From an uncultured Roseovarius sp. (lineage in GTDB: Bacteria > Pseudomonadota > Alphaproteobacteria > Rhodobacterales > Rhodobacteraceae), in assembly GCF_913057115.1 (NCBI RefSeq), contig NZ_CAJXNN010000007.1, forward strand, positions 1 through 64,000: a stretch of 64,000 nt of DNA, read 5' to 3'. Shown piece by piece: positions 8,131-17,671 of this stretch. Position 1 is the first letter of the stretch; every line of letters starts with the position of its first letter. The notes beneath the pieces are model-generated. The model saw nothing but the letters and a program-made list of their open reading frames with translations, was not told the DNA's origin and searched no databases. The translations under genes were made by a program, and so were the position numbers.

Positions 8131-8616
8131 ATGTCGAACGAAACCACTTTGAAAAACCTCAATACCGCGCTGCAAATGGAACTGACCGCCGCGCACCAGT
8201 ATCAATTGCACGGTCACCTTCTGGATGACTGGGGGCTTGATAAACTGGCTGGCCAAATGCGCGGCGAATTCGAAGAAGAAAACGGCCACGCCGACCGTTT
8301 TCTTGAGCGTATCTTCGCCTTGGGCGGATCGCCCGAGATGGCCTTCGCCGCCACGCCCAAGGTTTCCAAATCCCTGCGCGACATGTTCGAAAGCGATCTG
8401 GCTGACGAAAAGGAGGCGATCACCTTTTACACCCGCGCCGCCAAGGCCGCCTATGAGGCGGACGATCTGGCCTCCAAAGCCCTGTTCGAAGCCATCGCCA
8501 TCGAAGAAGAAGGGCACCGCGAATGGCTAGAGCTACAGCTCAGCCTGCTGGATCGCTTGGGCGAAGAGCGGTATGCGTCCAAATACGTCTCGGCAGGTGA
8601 GGCCGAAGGCGAATAA
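8131..8616 (+). CDS. Bacterioferritin-like iron storage protein lacking the haem ligand
   Basis: The 161 residues align along their whole length with bacterioferritin. All ferroxidase-site residues are present (Glu17, Glu50, His53, Glu93, Glu126, His129). The methionine that binds haem in Bfr (Met52 of E. coli) is replaced: the sequence is EENGHAD, with Asn51 at that place. It should therefore store or oxidise iron without the usual haem. The start is supported by AAAGGAG. An inverted repeat upstream may regulate it. Lone Bfr-like subunits of this kind could also be Dps-like; the length and WGL/HADRF motifs favour Bfr. Confidence 0.85.
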   Translation: MSNETTLKNLNTALQMELTAAHQYQLHGHLLDDWGLDKLAGQMRGEFEEENGHADRFLERIFALGGSPEMAFAATPKVSKSLRDMFESDLADEKEAITFYTRAAKAAYEADDLASKALFEAIAIEEEGHREWLELQLSLLDRLGEERYASKYVSAGEAEGE

Positions 8617-8659
8617 CGACAGTTCTCAGGGCAAGGCGGGGTTTACCTCAAACTCCCCC

Positions 8660-8688
8660 TTGCCCTAGCCCTGCACCTCGCTTATAGA
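8660..8688 (+). promoter_or_regulatory. Candidate sigma70 promoter for the rpmC block
   Basis: TTGCCC (8660-8665), 17-nt spacer, TATAGA (8683-8688). It lies about 126 nt before the rpmC ATG and would restart transcription of the spc genes. Confidence 0.65.
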
Positions 8689-8703
8689 GCGCCAATCCAT
8701 GTC

Positions 8704-8722
8704 TCCCCCGCGCGTCGGGGGA
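8704..8722 (+). promoter_or_regulatory. Leader hairpin of the rpmC block
   Basis: A 7-bp perfect stem (TCCCCCG / CGGGGGA, loop CGCGT) starts about 15 nt after the -10 box, the same layout as before rplB. TTCGTGTTGTGTTG follows. Possible 5' mRNA stabiliser or attenuator. Confidence 0.5.
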
Positions 8723-8813
8723 TTCGTGTTGTGTTGCAATTCATCCACCAGGTCTCAGGTCACCCTGTACCAACCGACAGGGGCCCACTGGTGTTTTGAG
8801 AAAGGAAAAGGCG

Positions 8814-9020
8814 ATGAACGCCCAAGAGCTGAGAGACAAGACGCCCGATCAGCTGCGCGAGCAGCTGACCGAGCTGAAGAAAGAGCAGTTCAACCTGCGC
8901 TTTCAGGCTGCCACGGGGCAGCTGGAAAACCCCGCCCGGATGAAAACCGTGCGCCGCAACGCGGCCCGCGTTCTCACCATCCTCAACGAAAAAGCCGCCT
9001 CCGCGGCTGACGCAGAATAA
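8814..9020 (+). CDS. rpmC: 50S ribosomal protein L29
   Basis: L29 is a small two-helix protein at the tunnel exit. The 68 residues ([18 protein letters not shown] ... [18 protein letters not shown] ... [15 protein letters not shown]) are typical. The ATG at 8814 is preferred over an in-frame ATG 18 nt upstream because AAAGGAAAAGGCG directly precedes it. rpsQ follows 15 nt later. Confidence 0.97.
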   Translation: MNAQELRDKTPDQLREQLTELKKEQFNLRFQAATGQLENPARMKTVRRNAARVLTILNEKAASAADAE

Positions 9021-9035
9021 GGGAGGCCTTGAGTT

Positions 9036-9266
9036 ATGCCCAAACGTATCCTTCAAGGCACCGTGACCAGCGACGCCAACGCCCAAACCGTAACCGTTTC
9101 GGTCGAACGCCGCTTCACGCACCCGGTTCTGAAGAAAACCATCCGTAAGTCCAAAAAGTACCGGGCTCACGATGAGAAGAACGCCTACAAAGTGGGTGAT
9201 CGCGTGCGCATCATCGAATGCGCTCCGAAATCGAAGACCAAACGCTGGGAGGTGCTGGAAGCCTGA
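9036..9266 (+). CDS. rpsQ: 30S ribosomal protein S17
   Basis: S17 is a 5'-domain 16S rRNA binder. The 76 residues carry the conserved [19 protein letters not shown] start and [21 protein letters not shown] 152-nt gap with a long imperfect hairpin (GCTCATCA / TGATGAGC ends at about 9268-9323) separates it from rplN, much more than the few bases usual in this operon. Confidence 0.97.
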   Translation: MPKRILQGTVTSDANAQTVTVSVERRFTHPVLKKTIRKSKKYRAHDEKNAYKVGDRVRIIECAPKSKTKRWEVLEA

Positions 9267-9267
9267 T

Positions 9268-9324
9268 CGGGCGCTCATCAAGCCTGATGGCTTTCTTCGC
9301 GAAGAAGGCCGCAAGGACTGATGA
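9268..9324 (+). promoter_or_regulatory. Long imperfect hairpin between rpsQ and rplN
   Basis: GCTCATCA and TGATGAGC enclose a second palindrome (TTCTTCGCGAAGAA). The stem is interrupted and lacks a T-run. It may be an mRNA processing or regulatory structure inside the spc block. Confidence 0.4.
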
Positions 9325-9418
9325 GCGGGCGTGACGATAACCACACTCAACAGCTTAATCGAAACCCTGGGGTCCATGGCCTGACTGCAAGGCGGCCCCA
9401 AAGGTCGGGAGAAACCAA

Positions 9419-9787
9419 ATGATCCAGATGCAGACCAATCTGGATGTTGCTGACAACTCCGGCGCACGCCGAGTTCAGTGCATCAAGGTCCTGGGTGGCT
9501 CCAAGCGTAAATACGCCTCCGTCGGCGACATCATTGTCGTCTCGGTGAAAGAAGCCATCCCGCGCGGCCGCGTGAAAAAAGGCGACGTCCGCAAGGCCGT
9601 CGTCGTGCGCACCGCCAAAGAAGTGCGTCGTGAAGACGGCACCGCGATCCGTTTTGATCGCAACGCCGCCGTGATCCTCAACAACAACAACGAGCCGGTC
9701 GGCACCCGTATCTTCGGGCCGGTGGTTCGCGAGTTGCGCGGCAAGAACTTCATGAAAATCATCTCGCTCGCCCCGGAGGTGCTGTAA
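9419..9787 (+). CDS. rplN: 50S ribosomal protein L14
   Basis: L14 sits at the subunit interface and binds RsfS. The 122 residues ([19 protein letters not shown] ... [17 protein letters not shown]) are standard in length and sequence. It begins a tightly packed run; rplX starts 1 nt after its stop. Confidence 0.98.
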   Translation: MIQMQTNLDVADNSGARRVQCIKVLGGSKRKYASVGDIIVVSVKEAIPRGRVKKGDVRKAVVVRTAKEVRREDGTAIRFDRNAAVILNNNNEPVGTRIFGPVVRELRGKNFMKIISLAPEVL

Positions 9788-9788
9788 G

Positions 9789-10100
9789 ATGGCTGCTAAA
9801 CTGAAAAAAGGCGACAAGGTCGTCGTTCTGGCCGGTAAGGACAAAGGCAAGGAAGGCACCATCGCCTCCGTTGACCCCAAAGCCGGCAAAGCCGTGGTCG
9901 AAGGCATCAACATGGCCATCCGCCACACCCGTCAAAGCCAGAACAGCCAAGGCGGCCGCCTGCCCAAGGCCCTGCCGATTGACCTCAGCAACCTGGCGTT
10001 CGTTGACAAAAACGGCAAACCCACCCGCGTTGGCTTCAAGATCGAAGGCGACAAGAAAGTGCGTTTCGCCAAGACCACGGGGGACGTGATCGATGCTTGA
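9789..10100 (+). CDS. rplX: 50S ribosomal protein L24
   Basis: L24 is an early assembly initiator with a KOW domain ([20 protein letters not shown], residues 5-24). 103 residues is the normal length. Its last 8 nt overlap the start of rplE, so the two are coupled. Confidence 0.98.
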   Translation: MAAKLKKGDKVVVLAGKDKGKEGTIASVDPKAGKAVVEGINMAIRHTRQSQNSQGGRLPKALPIDLSNLAFVDKNGKPTRVGFKIEGDKKVRFAKTTGDVIDA

Positions 10101-10656
10101 TACTGCAAATTACACCCCGCGTCTGCGTCAGCAGTTCCGCGACACCATCAAAGCGGCGCTGAAAGAAGAGTTCGGCTATACCAACGACATGCAGATCCCG
10201 CGCCTGGACAAGATCGTCCTGAACATCGGTTGCGGGGCCGAAGCGGTCAAAGACTCCAAGAAAGCCAAATCGGCTCAGGAAGACCTGACCATGATCGCCG
10301 GTCAACAGGCCGTCGTGACCAAGGCAAAGAACTCGATCGCCGGTTTCCGCGTTCGTGAAGACATGCCGCTCGGTGCCAAGGTGACCCTGCGCGGTGACCG
10401 CATGTACGAATTCCTCGATCGTCTGATCACGATTGCAATGCCCCGTATCCGCGACTTCCGCGGCGTGTCGGGCAAATCCTTCGATGGCCGCGGCAACTAT
10501 GCCATGGGCATCAAGGAACACATCGTGTTCCCCGAGATCAACTTCGACAAGGTCGACGAGGTCTGGGGCATGGACATCATTATCGCCACCACGGCGCAAA
10601 CCGACGCTGAAGCCAAGGCGCTGTTGAAGCACTTCAACATGCCCTTCAACAGCTGA
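10093..10656 (+). CDS. rplE: 50S ribosomal protein L5
   Basis: L5 binds 5S rRNA and contacts P-site tRNA. The 187 residues include the conserved [37 protein letters not shown] and the final LLKHFNMPF. In E. coli, S8 represses the spc operon at the start of this gene; whether the site is kept here was not resolved by eye. Confidence 0.98.
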   Translation: MLDTANYTPRLRQQFRDTIKAALKEEFGYTNDMQIPRLDKIVLNIGCGAEAVKDSKKAKSAQEDLTMIAGQQAVVTKAKNSIAGFRVREDMPLGAKVTLRGDRMYEFLDRLITIAMPRIRDFRGVSGKSFDGRGNYAMGIKEHIVFPEINFDKVDEVWGMDIIIATTAQTDAEAKALLKHFNMPFNS

Positions 10657-10674
10657 TCGCGGGAGGAATTTGAT

Positions 10675-10980
10675 ATGGCTAAGAAAGCAATGATCGAACG
10701 CGAGAAGAAGCGTCAGCGCCTGGTTGCGAAATACGCCGCCAAGCGGGCCGCTCTCAAAGAGATCATCAATGACGAAAGCAAGCCGATGGAAGAGCGTTTC
10801 CGCGCCTCCCTGAAGCTGGCGGAACTGCCGCGCAACAGCTCGGCCACCCGGTTGCACAACCGCTGCCAGCTGACGGGTCGTCCGCATGCTTACTACCGTA
10901 AACTCAAAGTGTCGCGGATCGCCCTGCGCGAACTTGGCTCGAATGGCCAAGCTCCCGGCATGGTGAAATCGAGCTGGTAA
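10675..10980 (+). CDS. rpsN: 30S ribosomal protein S14
   Basis: S14 is in the 30S head. At 101 residues it is the long, zinc-free form: the CxxC pairs of the zinc-binding form are absent and only [16 protein letters not shown] is found. A GGGAGGAATTTGAT site precedes the ATG. rpsH follows after 13 nt. Confidence 0.97.
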   Translation: MAKKAMIEREKKRQRLVAKYAAKRAALKEIINDESKPMEERFRASLKLAELPRNSSATRLHNRCQLTGRPHAYYRKLKVSRIALRELGSNGQAPGMVKSSW

Positions 10981-10993
10981 GGAGGACGATTAG

Positions 10994-11386
10994 ATGAACG
11001 ATCCTATCGGCGATATGCTCACCCGGATCCGCAACGCAGCCATGCGTGGCAAGTCCACCGTTTCATGCCCGGCCTCCAAGCTGCGCGCATGGGTTCTGGA
11101 CGTGCTGGCGGACGAAGGTTACATCCGCGGCTATGAAAAAGTGACCGGCGAAAACGGTCACCCGGCCCTGGAAATCAGCCTGAAGTACTTCGAAGGCGCC
11201 CCCGCCATTCGCGAAATGAAACGGGTCTCCAAGCCCGGTCGTCGCGTCTATGCGAGCGTCAATGACATCCCGTCGGTCCGTCAGGGCCTGGGCGTGTCGA
11301 TTGTCTCCACCCCCAAGGGTGTGATGTCGGACGCATCCGCACGCGCTGCCAACGTCGGTGGCGAAGTGCTTTGCACCGTATTCTAA
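10994..11386 (+). CDS. rpsH: 30S ribosomal protein S8
   Basis: S8 organises the 16S central domain and, in E. coli, represses the spc operon. The 130 residues start [15 protein letters not shown] and end in the conserved [20 protein letters not shown]. An AAGGAGGACGATTAG site precedes the start. Confidence 0.98.
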   Translation: MNDPIGDMLTRIRNAAMRGKSTVSCPASKLRAWVLDVLADEGYIRGYEKVTGENGHPALEISLKYFEGAPAIREMKRVSKPGRRVYASVNDIPSVRQGLGVSIVSTPKGVMSDASARAANVGGEVLCTVF

Positions 11387-11398
11387 GGAGGCCTGACC

Positions 11399-11932
11399 AT
11401 GTCTCGTATCGGTAAACAACCAGTGGCCCTGCCCGATGGCGTAACCGCCTCGCTCAGCGGCCAGACCATCGAAGTGAAGGGGCCCAAGGCCACCAAAACC
11501 TTCACCGCGACCGATGACGTCACCATCACCATCGACGATGGCCAGGTGACGGTTGAGCCGCGCGGCAAATCAAAGCGCGCGCGCCAGCAGTGGGGGATGA
11601 CCCGCACCATCATCGCGAACCTCGTTCACGGCTCCAGTGAGCCCTTCAAGAAAGAGCTCGAAATCCAGGGCGTGGGTTACCGCGCCCAGATTCAGGGTAA
11701 CATCGTGAAGCTCAACCTCGGCCTCAGCCACGACGTGGATTTCGAGGTTCCGGAAGGTGTGACTGTCACAGCCCCCAAGCCCACCGAACTGGTGATTGAA
11801 GGCTATGACAAGCAACTCGTCGGTCAAGTCGCGGCAAACATCCGCGACTGGCGCCGCCCCGAGCCCTACAAAGGCAAAGGGATCCGTTACAAGGGCGAGT
11901 ACATCTTCCAGAAGGAAGGCAAGAAGAAGTAA
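11399..11932 (+). CDS. rplF: 50S ribosomal protein L6
   Basis: L6 has two repeated domains near the sarcin-ricin loop. The 177 residues contain [15 protein letters not shown] and the typical C-terminal [25 protein letters not shown] precedes the ATG. rplR follows 12 nt later. Confidence 0.98.
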   Translation: MSRIGKQPVALPDGVTASLSGQTIEVKGPKATKTFTATDDVTITIDDGQVTVEPRGKSKRARQQWGMTRTIIANLVHGSSEPFKKELEIQGVGYRAQIQGNIVKLNLGLSHDVDFEVPEGVTVTAPKPTELVIEGYDKQLVGQVAANIRDWRRPEPYKGKGIRYKGEYIFQKEGKKK

Positions 11933-11944
11933 GGGACGCGACAG

Positions 11945-12304
11945 ATGGCAAACAGCAAAAGAAAACTGTTCCAAAAACGCCGCCTGCGCGTTCGGAACAA
12001 ACTCCGCAAGGTCAACGCAGGGCGTCCGCGCCTCAGCGTGCACCGCTCTTCGAAGAACCTCAGCGTTCAGATCATCGACGATGTCAACGGCGTCACTCTG
12101 GCCTCGGCCTCGACGCTGGAAAAAGATCTGGGGCTGCAAGGCAAGAACAACCTCGAAGCCGCCGCGAAAATCGGCAGCACGATCGCCGAGCGCGCCAAGA
12201 AGGCCGGCATCACCGAGGCACAGTTCGACCGTGGTGGTTTCCTCTTTCATGGCCGCATCAAGGCCGTGGCCGAGGCAGCCCGCGAAGGCGGTCTGAAAAT
12301 CTAA
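11945..12304 (+). CDS. rplR: 50S ribosomal protein L18
   Basis: L18 binds 5S rRNA in the central protuberance. The 119 residues include [38 protein letters not shown] and the ending [17 protein letters not shown]. The next gene, rpsE, starts 120 nt later, a wider gap than elsewhere in the block. Confidence 0.97.
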   Translation: MANSKRKLFQKRRLRVRNKLRKVNAGRPRLSVHRSSKNLSVQIIDDVNGVTLASASTLEKDLGLQGKNNLEAAAKIGSTIAERAKKAGITEAQFDRGGFLFHGRIKAVAEAAREGGLKI

Positions 12305-12424
12305 GGTGCAGGGGGCCGGCTCAGTTGGCCCCCTCGATGATCAGGGTCGCGGCGGCCAGCCGCGACACCAGTGATTGAGACAAACGGAATGGTGCCGCAG
12401 GGTGCCGCATGGAAAGGATGCCAA

Positions 12425-12988
12425 ATGGCAAGAGATGACAACCGCCGTGGAGGTCGCGATCGCGACGAAGCGCCGGAATTCGCAGATCGCCTCGTCGCGA
12501 TCAACCGTGTGTCGAAAACCGTGAAAGGTGGTAAGCGCTTCGGCTTCGCCGCTCTCGTGGTTGTCGGCGATCAAAAAGGCCGCGTCGGCTTCGGCAAAGG
12601 CAAAGCCAAAGAGGTGCCCGAGGCGATCCGCAAAGCCACCGAACAGGCCAAGCGCAAGATGATCCGTGTGCCCCTGAAAGAGGGCCGCACCCTGCACCAC
12701 GATGGCTTCGGCCGTCACGGCGCCGGCAAAATCGTCATGCGGACCGCCCCGCAGGGTACCGGTATCATCGCCGGTGGTCCGATGCGTGCCGTTTTCGAGA
12801 TGCTGGGCGTGCAAGACGTCGTGGCGAAATCGACCGGGTCGCAGAACCCCTACGCGATGATCCACGCCACCCTCGACGCGCTGCAATTCCAGTCCAGCCC
12901 GCGCCTCGTGGCACAGCGCCGCGGCAAGAAGGTCGCCGACATCCTCAAAAAGGATGACGCACCGGCCAAAGAATCCGCGCAAGCGTAA
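12425..12988 (+). CDS. rpsE: 30S ribosomal protein S5
   Basis: S5 takes part in decoding fidelity and mRNA unwinding. The protein is 187 residues, somewhat longer than in E. coli because of a charged N-terminus ([19 protein letters not shown]) and a short C-terminal tail. The double-stranded-RNA-like domain ([20 protein letters not shown]) and [19 protein letters not shown] are typical. The start follows AAAGGATGCCAA; an in-frame ATG 54 nt upstream lacks such support. Confidence 0.97.
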   Translation: MARDDNRRGGRDRDEAPEFADRLVAINRVSKTVKGGKRFGFAALVVVGDQKGRVGFGKGKAKEVPEAIRKATEQAKRKMIRVPLKEGRTLHHDGFGRHGAGKIVMRTAPQGTGIIAGGPMRAVFEMLGVQDVVAKSTGSQNPYAMIHATLDALQFQSSPRLVAQRRGKKVADILKKDDAPAKESAQA

Positions 12989-13000
12989 GGAGAGCGACCC

Positions 13001-13189
13001 ATGGCCAAGACTATCGTCGTCAAACAAATCGGCTCGCCGATCCGCCGCCCCGAGAAACAGCGCCAGACGCTGATCGGGCTGGGCCTCAACAAGATGCACA
13101 AGACCCGCGAGCTGGAAGACACCCCAGCCGTGCGCGGCATGATCGCCAAGATCCCGCATATGGTCGAGATCATCGAAGAAAAGGGCTAA
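13001..13189 (+). CDS. rpmD: 50S ribosomal protein L30
   Basis: The 62 residues ([47 protein letters not shown]) are those of bacterial L30. It ends the third ribosomal block: two perfect hairpins and a terminator follow, and rplO, normally the next gene, is displaced by 1.9 kb. Confidence 0.97.
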   Translation: MAKTIVVKQIGSPIRRPEKQRQTLIGLGLNKMHKTRELEDTPAVRGMIAKIPHMVEIIEEKG

Positions 13190-13190
13190 G

Positions 13191-13235
13191 CCGTTTTCTT
13201 GAAAAGAAAACGGTCCGGAAACTTTGAAAGTTTCC
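13191..13235 (+). repeat. Two perfect stem-loops after rpmD
   Basis: CCGTTTTCTT and AAGAAAACGG pair perfectly around GAA (13191-13213). GGAAACTTT and AAAGTTTCC form a second stem at 13217-13235. They precede the GC-rich terminator and may mark the 3' end of the processed mRNA. Confidence 0.6.
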
Positions 13236-13251
13236 GCCGCCAAGACTACAG

Positions 13252-13285
13252 CGCCCCGGTCAGAATTGGCCGGGGCGTTTTCTTT
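13252..13285 (+). terminator. Intrinsic terminator of the rpmC-rpmD block
   Basis: An 8-bp stem (CGCCCCGG / CCGGGGCG, 10-nt loop) is followed by TTTTCTTT. Confidence 0.88.
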
Positions 13286-13308
13286 GTAACGGTGTTGAAA
13301 CCTAGACC

Positions 13309-13342
13309 GGCGCGGAATCAAGGCGTGCAGCGCCGCCGCGCC
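13309..13342 (+). repeat. 34-nt dispersed repeat, copy 2
   Basis: Same unit as 6293-6326 (32 of 34 identical by my count), again just downstream of a ribosomal terminator. The region 13286-13513 around it holds no gene that I can support; it also has the T-rich hairpin at 13343. Confidence 0.65.
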
Positions 13343-13376
13343 AAAGCCGACGCGCCCCCACGCGGCGGCTTTTTTG
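13343..13376 (+). terminator. Second terminator-like hairpin behind the 34-nt repeat
   Basis: AAAGCCG and CGGCTTT pair, with an inner CGCG / CGCG stem, and the right arm runs into TTTTTT. It directly abuts the repeat copy, so the two may form one unit. Confidence 0.5.
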
Positions 13377-13513
13377 CCACTGCAGTGCACTGCGCAAGGT
13401 CATTCGGACTTGGCAACCATAAAGCACCAACTACCACACGTCCCAAACGCCGCCGCGCGCGTCGCCTTTGGTGCGGCTCTACGTCATCCAAACACCCGCC
13501 CCGGGGCCTCACC

Positions 13514-14218
13514 TCACCCTGCGCCCCGCACACCCCGCTCAGGCCCACGCCCCACCACCGTACAGCCCAAGGTCACCTCCAGCGCTTCGGCCAGTTCCTC
13601 CACCGTCTGGGTGTCCACGTATAAGCCACCTGTCCGGTCCGACAGGCACTTGGCCACGGTCTTGCCGTCATAACCCTCCGCCTCGGGGCTGTTCCATGAA
13701 AAGGGGTCATAGGTCACGCGGAAGCCAATCACATGCACAGTGATCCCCGGCCGCTCCGCCGCCAAACCCGCGCCCAAGGCACAAGGCCTCCCGCCACAGG
13801 TCTCATTGCCATCGGTCACCAGCACCACGATCCCCTCATGGCCCAAGACCTCCACCGCCGCTGCCACCGACTCGGCCAAGGGCGTCAGCCCCCCGGGCCG
13901 CAGCCCCTCAACCGCACCCACCACGGCCTCGCCCGCATCCGCACGCGGGGCAAATTGCAATGCAATCCCGCCACAGCTATCCGCGCCCCCCGGCCCATAG
14001 GTCAAAAGCCCCACCCGCCGCACCGGCGCGATCCGGGGCATGGCCTGGCGCAGGGCGGCGCGCGCCTCGTCAATCCGGGTGGGGGCGTTAGGGTCATACC
14101 CCACTTCGGCCATCGAGGCCGACCCATCGAACACCAACATCGCATCCCGCGCACACCCCAGCGCCGAAACCGGGTTGGCCAGCGCGCAGGACAACATAAG
14201 GGATAAGGCGGTCCGCAT
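13514..14218 (-). CDS. Secreted von Willebrand factor A domain protein
   Basis: The 234-residue product has a signal peptide (MRTALSLMLSCALANPVSA) and one VWA domain with a complete metal-ion-dependent adhesion site: DGSAS (31-35), a Thr in GGLTPLAES, and VTDGNETC. It is probably periplasmic and binds a protein partner through a bound divalent metal ion. The start is fixed by the signal peptide and GGGGC just upstream. The open frame runs 90 codons further upstream but only as non-coding sequence. It is divergent from the cupin gene and interrupts the ribosomal operon between rpmD and rplO. The partner is unknown. Confidence 0.8.
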   Translation of the reverse strand: MRTALSLMLSCALANPVSALGCARDAMLVFDGSASMAEVGYDPNAPTRIDEARAALRQAMPRIAPVRRVGLLTYGPGGADSCGGIALQFAPRADAGEAVVGAVEGLRPGGLTPLAESVAAAVEVLGHEGIVVLVTDGNETCGGRPCALGAGLAAERPGITVHVIGFRVTYDPFSWNSPEAEGYDGKTVAKCLSDRTGGLYVDTQTVEELAEALEVTLGCTVVGRGPERGVRGAG

Positions 14219-14321
14219 AGCCCCATCACACCCCGCCAAACCGGCAAAAGCAAGCGCCGCCTCTTGCACCACCCCCAAGAGCGGGGCAGCATGCCAAAAC
14301 CAAACCGCCGGAGCCCCGCGC

Positions 14322-14927
14322 ATGACCCGCCCCGCCGCCTTACAGAGCTTCCTTGATGCCGCCCTCACGAGTTTCGCACAGCGCGCCGATGACCCCCGCG
14401 CGCAAGCCTCCATCGCCCGCTGCGCCAAGGCCCTTGCCACCCCCGGCGAAATGTCAAAGGCCCAAGGCGCCCGCCTGCCGGTTTGCACTCATTTGCAAAC
14501 CGCAGCCGATCCCGCCCGCATGAAAGCGCCGGACCTCGCAGAGGTGCTCAAGGCCTTCAACGCCCTTGAACCCAACCTCACATGGCGCCGCCGCGCGGGC
14601 GACATGACGGCGGCAAGCGACAATATCGCAGAGGGCCACGCCAATACCCTGATCACCGGCCCCGGCGGGCTGGAACGGCGTGGCGATGTCTGGCTTGGGG
14701 CCTCCCTTCTGGCCCCGCATGTGCGCTACCCCGAGCATACCCACCCGCCCGAGGAAACCTACCTTGTGCTGACCGAAGGCGAGTTTCAGCACGGTGATAG
14801 CGACTGGTTCACACCAGGGCAGGGGGGCAGCTTCTACAACACGCCGGGCATTCGCCACGCCATGCGCAGCGGCGATGCGCCGCTTTTCGCCTTCTGGCTG
14901 CTCTGGGCGGACAGCCTCGGCGCATAG
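14322..14927 (+). CDS. DMSP-lyase-like cupin (DddL/DddQ superfamily)
   Basis: The 201-residue protein has an N-terminal helical part with LPVCTHL (52-58) and a C-terminal cupin. The cupin holds EHTHPPEETYLVL and GIRHAMRSGDAP. His141, Glu145, Tyr147 and His179 fall at the same relative spacing as the metal and catalytic residues of DddQ (His125, Glu129, Tyr131, His163). DddQ and DddL cleave dimethylsulfoniopropionate to acrylate and dimethyl sulfide. The LPVCTHL part is more like DddL. Whether this member acts on DMSP or is a relative with another role cannot be told from sequence. It has only a weak GGAG site and lies just upstream of the rplO promoter. Confidence 0.7.
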   Translation: MTRPAALQSFLDAALTSFAQRADDPRAQASIARCAKALATPGEMSKAQGARLPVCTHLQTAADPARMKAPDLAEVLKAFNALEPNLTWRRRAGDMTAASDNIAEGHANTLITGPGGLERRGDVWLGASLLAPHVRYPEHTHPPEETYLVLTEGEFQHGDSDWFTPGQGGSFYNTPGIRHAMRSGDAPLFAFWLLWADSLGA

Positions 14928-14933
14928 ACCCTC

Positions 14934-14962
14934 TTGAACGGGGCGGCCAACCCGTCTATACG
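14934..14962 (+). promoter_or_regulatory. Candidate sigma70 promoter for rplO-secY-adk
   Basis: TTGAAC (14934-14939), 17-nt spacer, TATACG (14957-14962), 7 nt behind the cupin gene's stop and about 100 nt before the rplO ATG. Confidence 0.65.
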
Positions 14963-14969
14963 CCCGCGG

Positions 14970-14986
14970 GTGGCACCCCGTGCCAC
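14970..14986 (+). promoter_or_regulatory. Leader hairpin of the rplO block
   Basis: GTGGCAC and GTGCCAC pair perfectly around CCC, beginning at about the expected transcription start. It is the third case of a strong hairpin at the 5' end of a ribosomal block in this window. Confidence 0.5.
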
Positions 14987-15062
14987 GACTCGACATACCA
15001 AGAAACGCCGTGGTTGGCCCCATCACGCTTCGGGGGTCACATCCGGCTTTAGGAGAAGCGAC

Positions 15063-15536
15063 ATGAAACTGAACGAACTGCACGACAATCCCGGCGCAAC
15101 CAAACGCCGCAAACGCATTGGCCGTGGCCCGGGCTCGGGCATGGGCAAAACCGGTGGCCGTGGTCTCAAAGGTCAAAAATCCCGCTCAGGCGTGGCCATC
15201 AAGGGTTTTGAAGGCGGCCAGATGCCGATCTATCAGCGCCTTCCCAAGCGCGGCTTTACCAAACCCAACCGCAAGAAATTCGCCGTGGTGAACCTTGGCC
15301 TGATCCAGAAATTCGTCGATGCGGGCAAGCTGGACGCAAAATCGGCGATCACCGAAGACGCGCTGCTTGACGCGGGCCTCGTGCGCCGCAAACTCGACGG
15401 TGTGCGCGTTCTGGCAAAGGGCGACGTGACGGCCAAACTCAACATCGAAGTGACCGGCGCATCGAAATCCGCTGTCGAAGCTGTCGAAAAGGCGGGTGGC
15501 TCACTGAAAGTCACAACCGCGCAGGCGGCTGAATAA
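15063..15536 (+). CDS. rplO: 50S ribosomal protein L15
   Basis: L15 is a late-assembly 50S protein. The 157 residues begin [20 protein letters not shown] and have the Gly-rich [20 protein letters not shown] segment. The start is preceded by AGGAGAAGCGAC; the frame stays open upstream but without coding character. secY follows after 111 nt, in which two hairpins (15543-15564 and 15585-15624) are seen. Confidence 0.97.
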   Translation: MKLNELHDNPGATKRRKRIGRGPGSGMGKTGGRGLKGQKSRSGVAIKGFEGGQMPIYQRLPKRGFTKPNRKKFAVVNLGLIQKFVDAGKLDAKSAITEDALLDAGLVRRKLDGVRVLAKGDVTAKLNIEVTGASKSAVEAVEKAGGSLKVTTAQAAE

Positions 15537-15584
15537 CAGGTTGTGAGCGGCGCTCGCGCCGCTTACATAACCTTAAGTTTTCCC

Positions 15585-15624
15585 AAACGCCGCCTGGGCC
15601 GGAAAACGGCTTGAGGCGGCGTTT
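15585..15624 (+). promoter_or_regulatory. Hairpin between rplO and secY
   Basis: AAACGCCGCC and GGCGGCGTTT pair perfectly over 10 bp around a 20-nt loop, ending 23 nt before the secY ATG. A smaller GC hairpin (AGCGGCG / CGCCGCT) precedes it. Possible control point for secY translation. Confidence 0.5.
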
Positions 15625-15647
15625 CCGTTCAAGGAAGAGACCCGCGC

Positions 15648-17014
<1,367 letters not shown>

Positions 17015-17018
<4 letters not shown>

Positions 17019-17593
17019 ATATTATTCTTCTCGGACCGCCGGGCGCGGGTAAGGGCACCCAGGCCCAGAAACTGGTCGATTCACGCAACATGATCCAGCT
17101 TTCCACCGGCGACATGCTGCGCGAGGCCAAGGACAGCGGCACCGAGATGGGTAATATCGTGGCCGATGTCATGGCGCGCGGTGACCTTGTCACCGACGAG
17201 ATCGTGATCGGCCTCATTCGCGAGAAACTGCAAGGCGACAAACAGGGTGGGTTCATCTTTGATGGCTTCCCCCGCACACTGGCTCAGGCCGACGCGCTGG
17301 CCGATCTTCTGGCCGAACAGGGCGAGACCCTCGACGCGGTGATCGAAATGCGCGTCGATGACGATACGCTCGTCAAGCGCATCGTTGGCCGCGCCGAAGA
17401 GGCCCGCGCCGCAGGCAAGCCGGTGCGCGCCGATGACAACGAGGAAAGCGTCAAACACCGCTTGATGGAATACTACAAGAAAACCGCTCCGCTCATTGGC
17501 TATTACCATGCCAAGGGACAGCTCCAAAGCGTTGACGGTTTGGGCGCGATCGATGAGGTTTCGGGCGCCATCGCGGAGGCTTTGGGTTCGTAA
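17015..17593 (+). CDS. adk: Adenylate kinase, short form
   Basis: Adenylate kinase converts ATP plus AMP to two ADP. The P-loop GPPGAGKGT (7-15) and the AMP-site GFPRT are present. At 192 residues the LID is the short kind without a zinc finger ([20 protein letters not shown]), usual in alphaproteobacteria. The ATG overlaps the secY stop (ATGA). infA and rpmJ, which often follow, are not here; a lipoprotein gene takes their place. Confidence 0.97.
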
Positions 17594-17671
17594 ATTGTCC
17601 GAGACAAGACTTGACTCATTAATGTCTTATGACATCGTCCGTCAAAACTAGTACTAATTGGGGAGAGGGAC

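Noticed and set aside
6293-13342. The 34-nt repeats as parts of a CRISPR array
   Set aside because: Only two copies 7 kb apart, no regular spacers and no cas genes.
13309-13376. A tRNA or small RNA gene behind rpmD
   Set aside because: The stem pattern does not form a cloverleaf, and there is no promoter that I can see.
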